From NCBI GenBank assembly GCA_041399085.1, contig JAWKTM010000023.1, positions 1 to 64,000 of the forward strand: DNA of 64,000 nt. The letters are read 5' to 3'. A program made the translations under genes and the position numbers. This stretch comes from JAWKTM01 sp041399085. Its GTDB lineage: Bacteria; Planctomycetota; Planctomycetia; Pirellulales; Pirellulaceae. A model generated the notes under the pieces. It ran no database searches, was not told the origin of the DNA, and worked only from the letters and a program-made list of their open reading frames with translations. Positions 27,816 through 36,337 of the stretch are shown here, piece after piece (the first letter of the stretch is position 1; every line of letters begins with the position of its first letter).

Positions 27816-28313
27816 ATGTTTGACGAAGTCGATCAATTCATTCGCCGCGTCCGCGAACTGCAACAACAGCAGCAAGGCGGCGGCCAGCGCCAGCCCGCTC
27901 CGCCGCCCCGTCCAACGCCCGCTCCGCCCCGTCCCTCCGCGACTCGCCAACCGTTCGAGATTGTCGAAGCCGAACCGGTGGATGCCGAAATCATCGAGGC
28001 CGAGCCGGTGCATCAAGCTTGGCCCGCCAACACGCTTCCTCTCTCAAAGCACTTCGAGAACGCCGATTTTGTCCAACGGGCGGAACGCATGGCGGACTCG
28101 GTCGAAATCGCCGACGATCTGATGGACGCACGCATCCACAACGCGTTTGACCATCAAGTCGGCCATCTCAGCCACGAGGAAACGAAGGCCGCCGCCGATC
28201 TGAACATGTTTCATCCGCAAGACGTGGCTCAATCGCTGCGCGACCCGGCCAGCTTTCGCCGCGCGATCATCGTGTCGGAAATTCTGAACCGACCGACCCA
28301 CCGCTGGAAATAA
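27816..28313 (+). CDS. Conserved protein of the nfeD-floA operon
   Basis: 165 residues: a short helix with a Gln run, a Pro-rich linker, repeated acidic motifs (IVEAEPVDAEIIEAEPV) and a C-terminal helical domain (DARIHNAFDHQVGHLSHEET, PQDVAQSLRDPASFRRAIIV). No known family was recognised, but the C-terminal half looks conserved and well folded. The nine-base gap from floA shows co-transcription, which suggests a part in microdomain assembly or in proteins recruited there. Confidence 0.75.
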   Translation: MFDEVDQFIRRVRELQQQQQGGGQRQPAPPPRPTPAPPRPSATRQPFEIVEAEPVDAEIIEAEPVHQAWPANTLPLSKHFENADFVQRAERMADSVEIADDLMDARIHNAFDHQVGHLSHEETKAAADLNMFHPQDVAQSLRDPASFRRAIIVSEILNRPTHRWK

Positions 28314-28387
28314 CACGTCGCGAATCGACCCGCGACGACTTCTACCTCGACGAACTACCAGACGACTCGTCCTCGACGAAAGGAACC

Positions 28388-29365
28388 ATGATGGCAATGG
28401 AAATCGCTCCCGGAAAAACTCGCATTGGCTGGATCGGCACGGGAGTCATGGGCTCCAGCATGTGCGGCCATTTGATCGACAAGGGGTTTTCCGCCACGGT
28501 CTATTCCCGTACCAAAGCCAAGGCCGAAGCGCTGATCGCCAAGGGCGCTGCTTGGGCCGAGACGCCGCGAGCCGTGGCCGAGCAGAGCGACGTGATCTTT
28601 TCCATTGTGGGCTTCCCCAGCGATGTGCGCGAAGTGATGTTGGGCGAGCAAGGCGCGCTGGCCGGTTGCAAGTCGGGCAATGTGCTGGTCGACATGACAA
28701 CCAGCCAGCCGTCGTTGGCGGTGGAGATCGCCGAAGCCGCCAAGGCTCGCGGCGTGCATAGCGTCGACGCGCCCGTTTCGGGCGGCGATGTCGGCGCGCG
28801 AGAAGCTCGACTGTCGATCATGATCGGTGGCGACCGCGAAGTCGTCGAAGCGTTGCAACCGTGCTGGGACGCGATGGGCAAGACGATCGTGCATCAAGGC
28901 CCGGCCGGCGCGGGGCAACATACAAAGATGGTCAACCAAACGTTGATCGCCACCAACATGATCGGCGTCTGCGAGGCGTTGTTATATGCCTATCGAGCCG
29001 GTCTGGATTTGGAAACCGTGATGCAGAGCGTCGCGGTCGGCGCGGCGGGCAGTTGGTCGTTGTCAAATTTAGGCCCGCGGATCATCAACAACAATTTCGA
29101 CCCCGGCTTCTTCGTCGAACACTTCATCAAGGACATGAGCATCGCCTTGGACGAAGCCAACCGCATGGGCCTCTCGCTGCCCGGTCTGGCTTTGGCCAAG
29201 CAACTGTATATCGCGCTTCAAGCCCAGGCCACGGAAGCGCGACGGCACTCATGCTCTGCAATTGGCTTTGGCCTCGATGTCCAAAATCGACTGGCGCGGC
29301 CGTTAATCCAAACGGCCGACAAAACCCTCTCACCCCCGCAAGCGCACCGCCGCAATCCCAAATGA
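28388..29365 (+). CDS. 3-hydroxyisobutyrate-dehydrogenase-like NAD(P) oxidoreductase with shifted C-terminus
   Basis: Residues 1-280 are a good beta-hydroxyacid dehydrogenase: IGWIGTGVMGSSMCGHLI (Rossmann), DAPVSGGDVGAREARL (substrate loop), and the catalytic Lys in GAGQHTKMVNQTLIATNM. After LYIALQAQ the frame is wrong: family-like sequence continues as GHGS in a second frame and then as THALQLALASMSKIDWRGR with a TAA at 29304-29306 in the third. Two single-base deletions near 29226 and 29240 explain this. As written, the last 45 residues are unrelated to the family. Either the tail is lost in the strain or these are sequence errors. ATG 28388 or 28391 follows AAAGGA. Confidence 0.8.
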   Translation: MMAMEIAPGKTRIGWIGTGVMGSSMCGHLIDKGFSATVYSRTKAKAEALIAKGAAWAETPRAVAEQSDVIFSIVGFPSDVREVMLGEQGALAGCKSGNVLVDMTTSQPSLAVEIAEAAKARGVHSVDAPVSGGDVGAREARLSIMIGGDREVVEALQPCWDAMGKTIVHQGPAGAGQHTKMVNQTLIATNMIGVCEALLYAYRAGLDLETVMQSVAVGAAGSWSLSNLGPRIINNNFDPGFFVEHFIKDMSIALDEANRMGLSLPGLALAKQLYIALQAQATEARRHSCSAIGFGLDVQNRLARPLIQTADKTLSPPQAHRRNPK

Positions 29366-29660
29366 CAGCAGCGCAAGCCGCCGGTGCGCCCACACAAAAG
29401 CGGAGCAGCCGCAAGCTGCCCGGTGCTCACACAGCGCCAACCCGCCGAGTCGAGCCCGGGAGAACCGCCGCAAGTGGGTCTTCCGACTCCCGCACATCAT
29501 CACGCCTCGACCGAAGGGTCTCCCCAATCCTCTCACCGTGTCGCGAATAGAGTACCGCTTCGCTGAGCACGAGCCGAGCACGAGCATGAAATGCCAATCC
29601 GGGAGAACGAGGCTCCTGCCGAGTCGACCCAGGAAGAACGAGTCTCAAGGCCACCCCTTT

Positions 29661-30200
29661 CGGTCCCCAAACGCTCGCGCCGCTCCCAAACGCTCAATTA
29701 CATCGTCCAAATCGATGCGCAGCGTCCAAACGCTCATTTACACCGTTCAAACGCCATCTCGCACCCTTCAAACGACGTTTGCCGAGCCCAAACGACGATT
29801 TACAGTCCCCAAACGCTGGCTGCATCGCCCAAACGCTCGGCGACACGATCCAAACGACATCGCGCAGCGTCCAAACGATCTTTGCAACGCCCAAACGCTC
29901 GCGCGCAGTCCCCGAACGCCATTTACAACGCCCAAACGCTCGCGCGCACCATCCAAACACTCGGCGACACTGCCAAAAAGGCAGCTCGCGCGGCCCAAAG
30001 ACCGTCTCCCGCAGTCCAAATCGCAGCGCGCCGCGGCCAAACGGCAGCGCGCAACCCTCAAACGGCAGCGCGCAGCCTCCAAATCACGGCGCGCAGTGTC
30101 CAATCACAATTGGCGGCGCGCAGTGTCCAATTGGCGGCGCGCAGTGTCCAAATGACGGCGCGCAGTCCCCAAATGCTCATTTACAGTGCCCAAATGGCGG
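29661..30200. repeat. 21-bp tandem repeat array
   Basis: About 26 units of 21 bases (rarely 20, 22 or 27), each built on TCCAAACGC-TCGCGCGCAGTC with drift. Because 21 is a multiple of three, all three plus-strand frames and some minus frames stay open for 146-276 codons and would code for seven-residue repeats such as AARSVQM. None has an initiation site or a fold, so no gene is called. It is flanked on the left by about 290 bases with nothing recognisable (29366-29660). Confidence 0.85.
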
Positions 30201-30349
30201 ATTGGCAAGCCGCAATTAGACGTAACCGACTGCAATTATTAGCCTTACGGCACAGCAACTCGCCGCACGCCGCAACCCGCCCGCCAAGGGCGAATATTTG
30301 TCCGACTCCCCGACTGCCAAAACGGCAGCCGCCAGCCCGTCTCATAACA

Positions 30350-30463
30350 ACCACGAAGGACACGAAGACCACGAAGAAAAGAACCTTCAACAATCACAAA
30401 TCATCAATCGCCAATCATTAATCGTCTTCCTCTTCCCTTCGTGCTCTCGGTGTCCTTCGTGGT
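30350..30463. repeat. MITE-like palindromic repeat, copy 1
   Basis: Begins ACCACGAAGGACACGAAG and ends with TGTCCTTCGTGGT, an inverted repeat of the start. The inside, AGAACCTTCAACAATCACAA followed by ATCATCAATCGCC, is shared with a second copy 200 bases away. Short sequences with this TTCGTG-rich end are scattered in many planctomycete genomes; no coding role is visible. Confidence 0.75.
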
Positions 30464-30551
30464 AGCAATTACCTGATTCACCAAAAGCATCTAGTGCCTG
30501 GGGTCGAGCAAAGCAGCCCCCAGCGCCCCGAGTCCGCGCAAATCTCAAACA

Positions 30552-30647
30552 ACCACGAAGGCACGAAGACACGAAAAAAGAACCTTCAACAATCACAAAT
30601 CATCAATCGCCGCTTCCTCTCCTCGTGCTCTCCGTGTCCTTCGTGGT
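30552..30647. repeat. MITE-like palindromic repeat, copy 2
   Basis: The second copy of the element at 30350-30463, same orientation, with ends ACCACGAAGGCACGAAG and TGTCCTTCGTGGT. It is shorter by about 18 bases. Both copies are followed by a shared flank, ATTCACCAAAAGCATC, so the duplication includes some adjacent DNA. Confidence 0.75.
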
Positions 30648-30926
30648 GTATTACTATTCACCAAAAGCATCACCGCCTCACAGTTCCCCAGTTAACTCGC
30701 CCGCCACGGCAAAACCTCGCGTACCAGCCGATCCACATTACGAACCACTTACGGTCCCGCGCCGACAACAACGCTGTGCCGACAGCCCCCGCCATTTCTT
30801 CGCGACCGATGGCACGTTCCTACTTGCATTCAGGTTGCAACCGGCGATAATCGGGCGAAGTTGAGATTGTCCGCGATTATCGCGGATAATTCAAAGTTCG
30901 ACCCTTTAAGCAGAGCTTCGTGTAGC

Positions 30927-31316
30927 ATGACTTGGGCACTATGTTTCAACTGTGGCGAAGTCAAATTCGGTGCGATCTGCCCGTGCCCGAAATGCGATGT
31001 CAAGTCCACTGGCGACATGAATCTCGACATTGCCTTCAGCGACCACAACATGACCAAAGAAACGCTCGAAGGTTTTGGAAAGGTTGTTGCTGCTATTCAC
31101 GCAAAATCAGATGATGCCGAGTTGTGCTTCTGGACATTCATTCGATACGTATCGATCAACCACTCGTCTATCCTTGGCGTCGATCTGAATCCAGAAATTG
31201 CCCAAACGTGTGATACACTACTTTCGCAGATTTCATTGCCTGAGGTGACACTGACTCCATCACAAGCGAAGCTCGCAAAAGACGGCGACGGGAATGACGG
31301 ACGAACAATCGGTTGA
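30927..31316 (+). CDS. Small zinc-ribbon-like conserved protein
   Basis: 129 residues. The N-terminus MTWALCFNCGEVKFGAICPC with PKC following contains two Cys pairs, as in a zinc ribbon. The rest (MNLDIAFSDHNMTKETLEGF, LCFWTFIRYVSINHSSIL) is a helical domain. Similar small proteins are common in planctomycetes, with no known function. ATG 30927 is chosen because the Cys motif follows directly. Its end overlaps the next gene by 23 bases, so the two are probably translated together. Confidence 0.7.
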   Translation: MTWALCFNCGEVKFGAICPCPKCDVKSTGDMNLDIAFSDHNMTKETLEGFGKVVAAIHAKSDDAELCFWTFIRYVSINHSSILGVDLNPEIAQTCDTLLSQISLPEVTLTPSQAKLAKDGDGNDGRTIG

Positions 31317-32379
31317 ACGTGAGCGGCGGATCACGTCGGTTTTGAAATCCACGGTTATTGGCCGCCGTCACGTTAACCGAATCGTAACATGGAGTGATGT
31401 GATACGCTTACGTTTTTCCAAACGAGTGTTGGTACGCTCGACGATTGTATTGCTTGCGGTCTTCCTGGTGCCGTTTGTCGCTAGTCGGATCATGAGTCCC
31501 TGGAGGAGAGTATCCATCCACTCCTCTAGTCAGCAGGATGCGCGAGCGGACGGCCGACTTCCGACGACTGTGCGAGTCGCCTGTTTCAACATCGCACATG
31601 GTCGCGGTACTGCTATTTCAAATTGGGATGGCGGCGACTACCAAGATCGCATCTCGCGACTCGATCAAATAGCCGCCCTGTTGCGGGAAGTCGATGCAGA
31701 CATCGTCGTTCTAAACGAGGTCGATTTTGATGCATCGTGGAGTTATCACACGAATCAAGCCCGCTTTCTGGCCAACAAGTCCGGCTACAGTCATTGGGTT
31801 GAGCAACGCAACCTAGATTTTCGTTTCATGTTCTGGACTTGGCGATTCGGCAACGCTGTGTTAAGCAGATATGAAATAACAGATGCGCAGCTCGTGGATC
31901 TACCGAGCTTCTCCGCCTTGGAGACGTTACTTGCGGGCAAGAAACGATCGGTCCTGTGCGACATCAATGTTGACGGACTGCCGATACGAATCGTGGCCGC
32001 ACACCTCTCTCACCGCAGCGAGTCGCTGCGCGTGTTATCCGCCGACATTATCACGTCAATCGTCAGGGAAAGCACGACGCCAACTATACTGGCCGGAGAC
32101 ATGAACTCTACGCCCGTGGATTTCCCGGGCGCCACAACAGACGAAAACGGAAACAATGCCATAGAGACGTTCGACGAAAGTGGCTACTTTCTCCGTGAAC
32201 CGAGCCGTCTAGGAGTAGGTAAGGACGATTTCACATATCACTCAAACGATCCTCGGTCCGTAATCGACTGGATCCTCGTGCCGGCCAAGTGGGATTACGC
32301 CGAACACAACGTTTCTCGGACAGTCCTTTCCGATCATCGACTCGTCTACGCCGACGTTGTCCCAACTGATCTGCAATAA
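31294..32379 (+). CDS. Membrane-anchored endonuclease/exonuclease/phosphatase-family hydrolase
   Basis: 361 residues. A membrane segment (VLVRSTIVLLAVFLVPFVAS) is followed by an EEP domain: VRVACFNIAHGRG, the metal Glu in IVVLNEVDFD, AAHLSHRSESLR, the GDMNSTP motif and the closing SDHRLVYADV. All catalytic landmarks (Asn, Glu, Asp, His) are present. EEP proteins cleave phosphodiesters in nucleic acids, phosphoinositides or sphingomyelin; this one probably acts outside the membrane. ATG 31294 overlaps the previous gene; a GTG at 31399 with GGAG upstream is an alternative start. Confidence 0.85.
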   Translation: MTDEQSVERERRITSVLKSTVIGRRHVNRIVTWSDVIRLRFSKRVLVRSTIVLLAVFLVPFVASRIMSPWRRVSIHSSSQQDARADGRLPTTVRVACFNIAHGRGTAISNWDGGDYQDRISRLDQIAALLREVDADIVVLNEVDFDASWSYHTNQARFLANKSGYSHWVEQRNLDFRFMFWTWRFGNAVLSRYEITDAQLVDLPSFSALETLLAGKKRSVLCDINVDGLPIRIVAAHLSHRSESLRVLSADIITSIVRESTTPTILAGDMNSTPVDFPGATTDENGNNAIETFDESGYFLREPSRLGVGKDDFTYHSNDPRSVIDWILVPAKWDYAEHNVSRTVLSDHRLVYADVVPTDLQ

Positions 32380-33021
32380 CCATGTAACGAAGCCATCCAC
32401 GTGCGGACTGGCAATGATGGATTGACTAGCGGGTGAGAAACCCGCCTGGGTAGGTGTTTGGCACACTGCGGGTGGCACTGTTTTAAGTTGGGCGTGTCGG
32501 TTCCGTTCGTTGTGCCACTGGCATTTTGCCAGTGCTCTTTTGCCGTCACTTGCAAGCCGAATTGGCACACAGGTTTCCGCGTGAGCTGTTGCCAAAGATT
32601 GTGTGTTTAGGTGAGCGCAGTGAGGGCAGGCAATGTTATTTCGGAACAGTGGAACAATGCCGCTCGATCAACCTTGCTGGATTGATTCGCAGAAACGTTG
32701 CTTATGCCGCAACACCCAACGAACGGCGTAAGAGCACTGGCGAGACGCCAGTGGCACGCTGGGTATCGCCATACGAGCACGATGCGCCAGCGAGTGTGTG
32801 AGATCGGGTGGCGAGGAATGCTGGGGACTCACTTGCTGGCGCTACGTGCTTGTATCTGACAGCCGAGGAGACTCACTCGCTGGCGGCTGAGCAGCATGAG
32901 TTTCGGCGACGTGGCAGCTGTTGTAAGGTGGACGAGTCGGATGCGTTCGCATGCCACTGGCGTACAACCGGGCGGCTTGCGCCGGCTCCGCTTGTATGGG
33001 ATCGTGTTACTGGAGCGGTTC
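32380..33021. other. Gene-free region with inverted short palindromes
   Basis: About 640 bases with no supported gene. Besides the terminator-like hairpin at 32514-32541, the same palindrome occurs inverted at 32728-32757 (AAGAGCACTGGCGAGACGCC then AGTGGCAC), so the two copies bracket about 190 bases. Partial matches (GCCACTGGCGTACAAC near 32953) suggest more decayed copies. The right part overlaps only a non-coding extension of the broken DUF1501 gene. Confidence 0.5.
32514..32541 (+). terminator. Hairpin followed by T-run after the EEP gene
   Basis: CACTGGC (32516-32522), loop ATTTT, GCCAGTG (32528-32534), then CTCTTTT. It works as an intrinsic terminator on paper, 135 bases after the stop of the EEP gene, but it is also one copy of a dispersed palindrome. 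Confidence 0.55.
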
Positions 33022-34401
33022 TTATGAGAACAGCTCGGTGATCGGCTTGCCGTGCGGCAACACGGTCACCGGCCGGCCCGAGGCGGTGAGATACTTCTTG
33101 CCGGTGTCGACGCCCAGATGATCGTAGATCGTGGCCAGCACGTCTTGCGGCGTCTTGGGGTTGTCGCGCGGAAACGCGCCTTTGCTGTCCGATTGGCCGA
33201 CGACTCGGCCGCCCTTGCACCTTGCCGCCAGCAATCGCGGCGCTGAACACGTTCGGATAATGATCGCGACCCGCGTTGTTATTGACGCGCGGCGTGCGAC
33301 CGAACTCGCCCCACGCCACCACCAACGTCGACTCCATCATCCCGCGTTCCGCCAAATCATTCATCAACGCCGCATAAGCTTGGTCGAAACGGGGCAAGAA
33401 GCCTCGACGCAGCGAGTCGAACCCCAGCACGTGCGTGTCCCACCAGCGCAAATCCACCGTGACCAATCGCACGCCCGCTTCGACCAACCGCCGAGCCAAC
33501 AGCACTCGCTGGCTCAAGCCGATGCCGCAACGATCCGAAGCCATCGGGTCGAAGGCGGCATGAAGCCGTATCGCTCGCGAAGCGGCTGTGGTTCGCTATC
33601 CAAATCGAAAGCCTTCTGGGCCGCCGGCGAACAGAGAATGTCCCACGCTTTTTGCCCGAAGCGATCCAGCGCTTGCATCTGTCCCGTGCTGTCCGCTTCG
33701 CCCCGCAAACGATCCAAGCTGGTAAGCAAATCGCGGCGACTTCCCATCCGATCGACCGACAGTCCCGCCGCCATCTTGAAGTTCGGCAACTCGAACGGAC
33801 CGCTGTTCGCCGGATCGGCCTCGGTCTCGAACGGTTTGTAGGCGACGCCCAAATGCGCCGAATTCGTGCCGGGAACCATCCGCGGAATCATCACGTAGGC
33901 GGGCAACTCCGGCGTTAGGTGGCCCAGTTGTTCGGCGACGATCGAACCGCAACTGGGGTTCACGTTCTCGTCCGGTTTAGGCCCCGGCGGATAACCGGTA
34001 AAACAAATCTGATCGCCGGCCGAATGCCCGGCGTTGTCGTGATACAAGCTGCGAATGATCGACCATCGATCCATCACCGCCGCGCACTTAGGCAGCATGT
34101 CGGTCAATTGAATTCCCGGCACGGTCGTATTCATCGTGCCGAACTCGCCACGAAACTCGGCCGGCGCGGTCGGCTTCGGATCCCACATGTCGATATGGCT
34201 AGGCCCGCCCCGCATCCAAAGAATGATGACCGAGTTGCCGCGTTTGCCCGCCTGAATCGCCCCACGCGCTTCGGCCCGCAACAGTTCCGCCAGCGACAAC
34301 CCGGCCGCGCCCAACATGCCAACGCGCAGAAACCCACGGCGATCGACCGCTTGACGCCGAAACTCCGAGCAAGCGCGATTCAATGGAGACGCGTGATTCA
34401 T
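33022..34401 (-). pseudogene. DUF1501 exported protein, two frameshifts
   Basis: The gene should code for about 458 residues. It starts with a Tat-type signal (DRRGFLRVGMLGAAGLSLAE), then the DUF1501 landmarks IILWMRGGPSHIDMWDPKP and SLYHDNAGHSAGDQ. At about 33545 the frame changes to MASDRCGIGLSQRVLLARRL, VTVDLRWWDTH and VVAWGEFGRTPRVNNNAGRD, and at about 33225 it changes again to GGRVVGQSDSKGAFPRDNPK and YDHLGVDTGKKYLTASGRP. The three pieces join without loss, so only two single-base changes separate it from an intact gene. The usual partner (DUF1549/DUF1553 with cytochrome domain) is not next to it, though a small cytochrome gene lies 2 kb away. Confidence 0.85.
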
Positions 34402-34511
34402 CCGTCGAAACCCTCAGCGATATGTTGAACGGCGAGTTCCCATCAACGAGCGGTTATATCTTAGGCGTGAACGGCGACTCTCGCAAACAGCAAACAGCAA
34501 GCGAGCAGGTC

Positions 34512-34794
34512 GGGTGGCATGCCTGAGTCTTCAGGGCATGGCTGATTCGCGAGAGCGTGGTTAGCTGTCACGTTGCGCTCGCCAGTCGCGGAATGCCACG
34601 CCCGCAGCCACGCCCACCGCCGCGCTCGGGCGCAGGTCTCCCCGACCTCGCCGAAACCGCCGACCGAAGGTCTCCCCGCAAGCAGCCAGGAGGTGGAGAG
34701 TGTGCGGGGTCGGGAGACCCGCGCACAGCGCGCGTCGCGGGCAACCACTCACGCAAGCCAGCCACGCCCATCGAAGACTCTGGGCGTGCCACCC
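34512..34794. repeat. MITE-like element with 21-base terminal inverted repeats
   Basis: The left end GGGTGGCATGCCTGAGTCTT and the right end GAAGACTCTGGGCGTGCCAC (plus CC) are inverted repeats with few differences. The 283-base inside is GC-rich, has short palindromes (GGTCTCCCCG repeated) and no gene. It fills most of the space between the DUF1501 and miaA genes. Confidence 0.6.
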
Positions 34795-34835
34795 GACGCA
34801 GGCGTGCTACCCGAGTTGTTCGTGAGGGAAAGCGC

Positions 34836-35801
34836 CTAGACATCGGCGACAATCTGCTCGACGACCTCGGCCGGAGTCGCATCCGGCGTCATCGCCACGC
34901 GGCGGCATTCGCTCAAGCTGCGGAACCAAGTTTCCTGCCGCCGGGCGAATTGGCGCGTTCGAGCTTTCACGGTTTCGATCGTCCGATCCAACGGCACGTG
35001 TTGTTCTAAATGGGCCAACGCCTCGCGGTATCCAACTGCCTGAGTCGCCGTGCGGCTGATCGAACCGAAACGGGCCAACAGCCCGCGCACTTCGTCCACC
35101 AATCCTTCGGCAAACATCCGATCGACCCGCGTTTCGATTCGCCGATGCAATTCGGCGCGAGGCCAGAAGAGTGCGAATACCCGGCAGCGTTCCGCCGCGG
35201 CTCCCTCGTCGAATTGCATCTGCCGATGGCTAATCGGCTGGCCGGTCGCGCGAAACACTTCCAAAGCCCGAATGATCCGCCGCTTGTCGTGCGGATGCAG
35301 CTTGGCGGCGGACAACGGATCGACTTGCCGCAAGCGTTCGTGCAACGCCTCGATCCCGACTCGCTCGACCTCCGCGTCGACCTCGCGGCGAAACTCCCAA
35401 TCCGCCGGCGGCCCTGGATCAAGCCCACGCAACATGGCCTTGAGATATAGAGACGTACCGCCCACAAACAACACTTCGCGGCCGCGCGACCGAATCTCGG
35501 CGATCGTCTCGTGCGCCCGCCGCGTGTAATCGGAGATACTGAAGTCTTCGTTCGGCTCGAGCAAATCCACCAAATGATGCGTCACGCGCTGGCGATCGTC
35601 GGCCGAAGGTTTCGCCGTGCCGATGTCCATGCCTCGATACAACGCCATGGAATCGAGCGAAATGATCTCGGCCCCCAAGCGTTCAGCCAACTCGACACCA
35701 ATCGAAGTCTTGCCGCTGGCCGTCGGGCCAGTCAAATACCAACAGTCCAAGGCGGGTTCGCGTAAATCCATGCGAAGCAAAGTCCTCTCTTCCGCGGCCA
35801 A
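34836..35801 (-). CDS. miaA: tRNA dimethylallyltransferase
   Basis: 321 residues. MiaA adds the isopentenyl group to A37 of tRNAs that read UNN codons. Present are the P-loop YLTGPTASGKTSIGVELAER, SLDSMALYRGMDIGTAKP, THHLVDLLEPNEDFSISDY, VGGTSLYLKAMLRGL, the RRIIRALEV segment, and TRQFARRQETWFR near the end. Length is typical. The ATG at 35801 or an internal ATG at 35771 (MDLREPALD) may be used. It is intact while its neighbours on both sides are repeat-rich or frameshifted. Confidence 0.95.
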   Translation of the reverse strand: MAAEERTLLRMDLREPALDCWYLTGPTASGKTSIGVELAERLGAEIISLDSMALYRGMDIGTAKPSADDRQRVTHHLVDLLEPNEDFSISDYTRRAHETIAEIRSRGREVLFVGGTSLYLKAMLRGLDPGPPADWEFRREVDAEVERVGIEALHERLRQVDPLSAAKLHPHDKRRIIRALEVFRATGQPISHRQMQFDEGAAAERCRVFALFWPRAELHRRIETRVDRMFAEGLVDEVRGLLARFGSISRTATQAVGYREALAHLEQHVPLDRTIETVKARTRQFARRQETWFRSLSECRRVAMTPDATPAEVVEQIVADV

Positions 35802-35842
35802 CTCTCACACCGTCAGGTAATCGTCGGCGGCCAATATTGAAT

Positions 35843-36178
35843 CTAAGAGTGTTTGGCAGGTAACTCGGCGACGAACTCCGCCGCGGCCCGAATCCATCGT
35901 TTCAGTTCGTTGTCATCTTCGACGCCTTCCGGCGCGACCATCGCCCAACCTCGCATCGCTCGCCCCGTGATATCGAACGGCCGCACGTGCGGTTCCCGCA
36001 GCGCGCTCTCACCCATGTCTGGTCCCAAGCGAACGATCAGCCATTCTTTCCACACCCCGACACACATATTGCCGCGCAGCAAGAATCCCACGCCGCCAAA
36101 CATCTTTTTCTCGGCAAACCTTTGGCGGCGTCGCAATACGGTCCGAACGCGCTGGGCCAATCCTTCGTCGTAAGCCAC
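35843..36178 (-). CDS. TfoX N-terminal-domain protein
   Basis: 111 residues from the GTG at 36178 (VAYDEGLAQRVRTVL), with GGGAGAG eight bases upstream. The TfoX-N signature is clear: EKKMFGGVGFLLRGNMCVGV, WLIVRLGPDMGE, REPHVRPFDITGRAMRGWAM. TfoX/Sxy controls competence in some gammaproteobacteria, but short single-domain versions like this one are widespread and uncharacterised. The open frame continues upstream to 36265 without similarity. It lies upstream of miaA on the same strand, 41 bases away. Confidence 0.85.
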   Translation of the reverse strand: MAYDEGLAQRVRTVLRRRQRFAEKKMFGGVGFLLRGNMCVGVWKEWLIVRLGPDMGESALREPHVRPFDITGRAMRGWAMVAPEGVEDDNELKRWIRAAAEFVAELPAKHS

Positions 36179-36337
36179 TCGTGATACTCTCCCACGTCCA
36201 GCGGATTTGCGGCCTAGAACCCGTCCGCAAAAAATTACCGAATCGCTTGTAGCGGTCGAGAGCAAGCCCTCCGGTTTCGCGAAACCGGATGGCTTGCGCC
36301 ATTCCGCTAAAGTGACAAGTTATTTTCGGACCGGTCC

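Noticed and set aside
29538..30421. Frames of 146-276 codons in the 21-bp repeat region
   Set aside because: All three frames are open only because the period is 21; no start signals or fold.
33022..34401. Programmed frameshifting in the DUF1501 gene
   Set aside because: Two shifts without slippery heptamers or downstream pseudoknots that I could see; simple indels are more likely.
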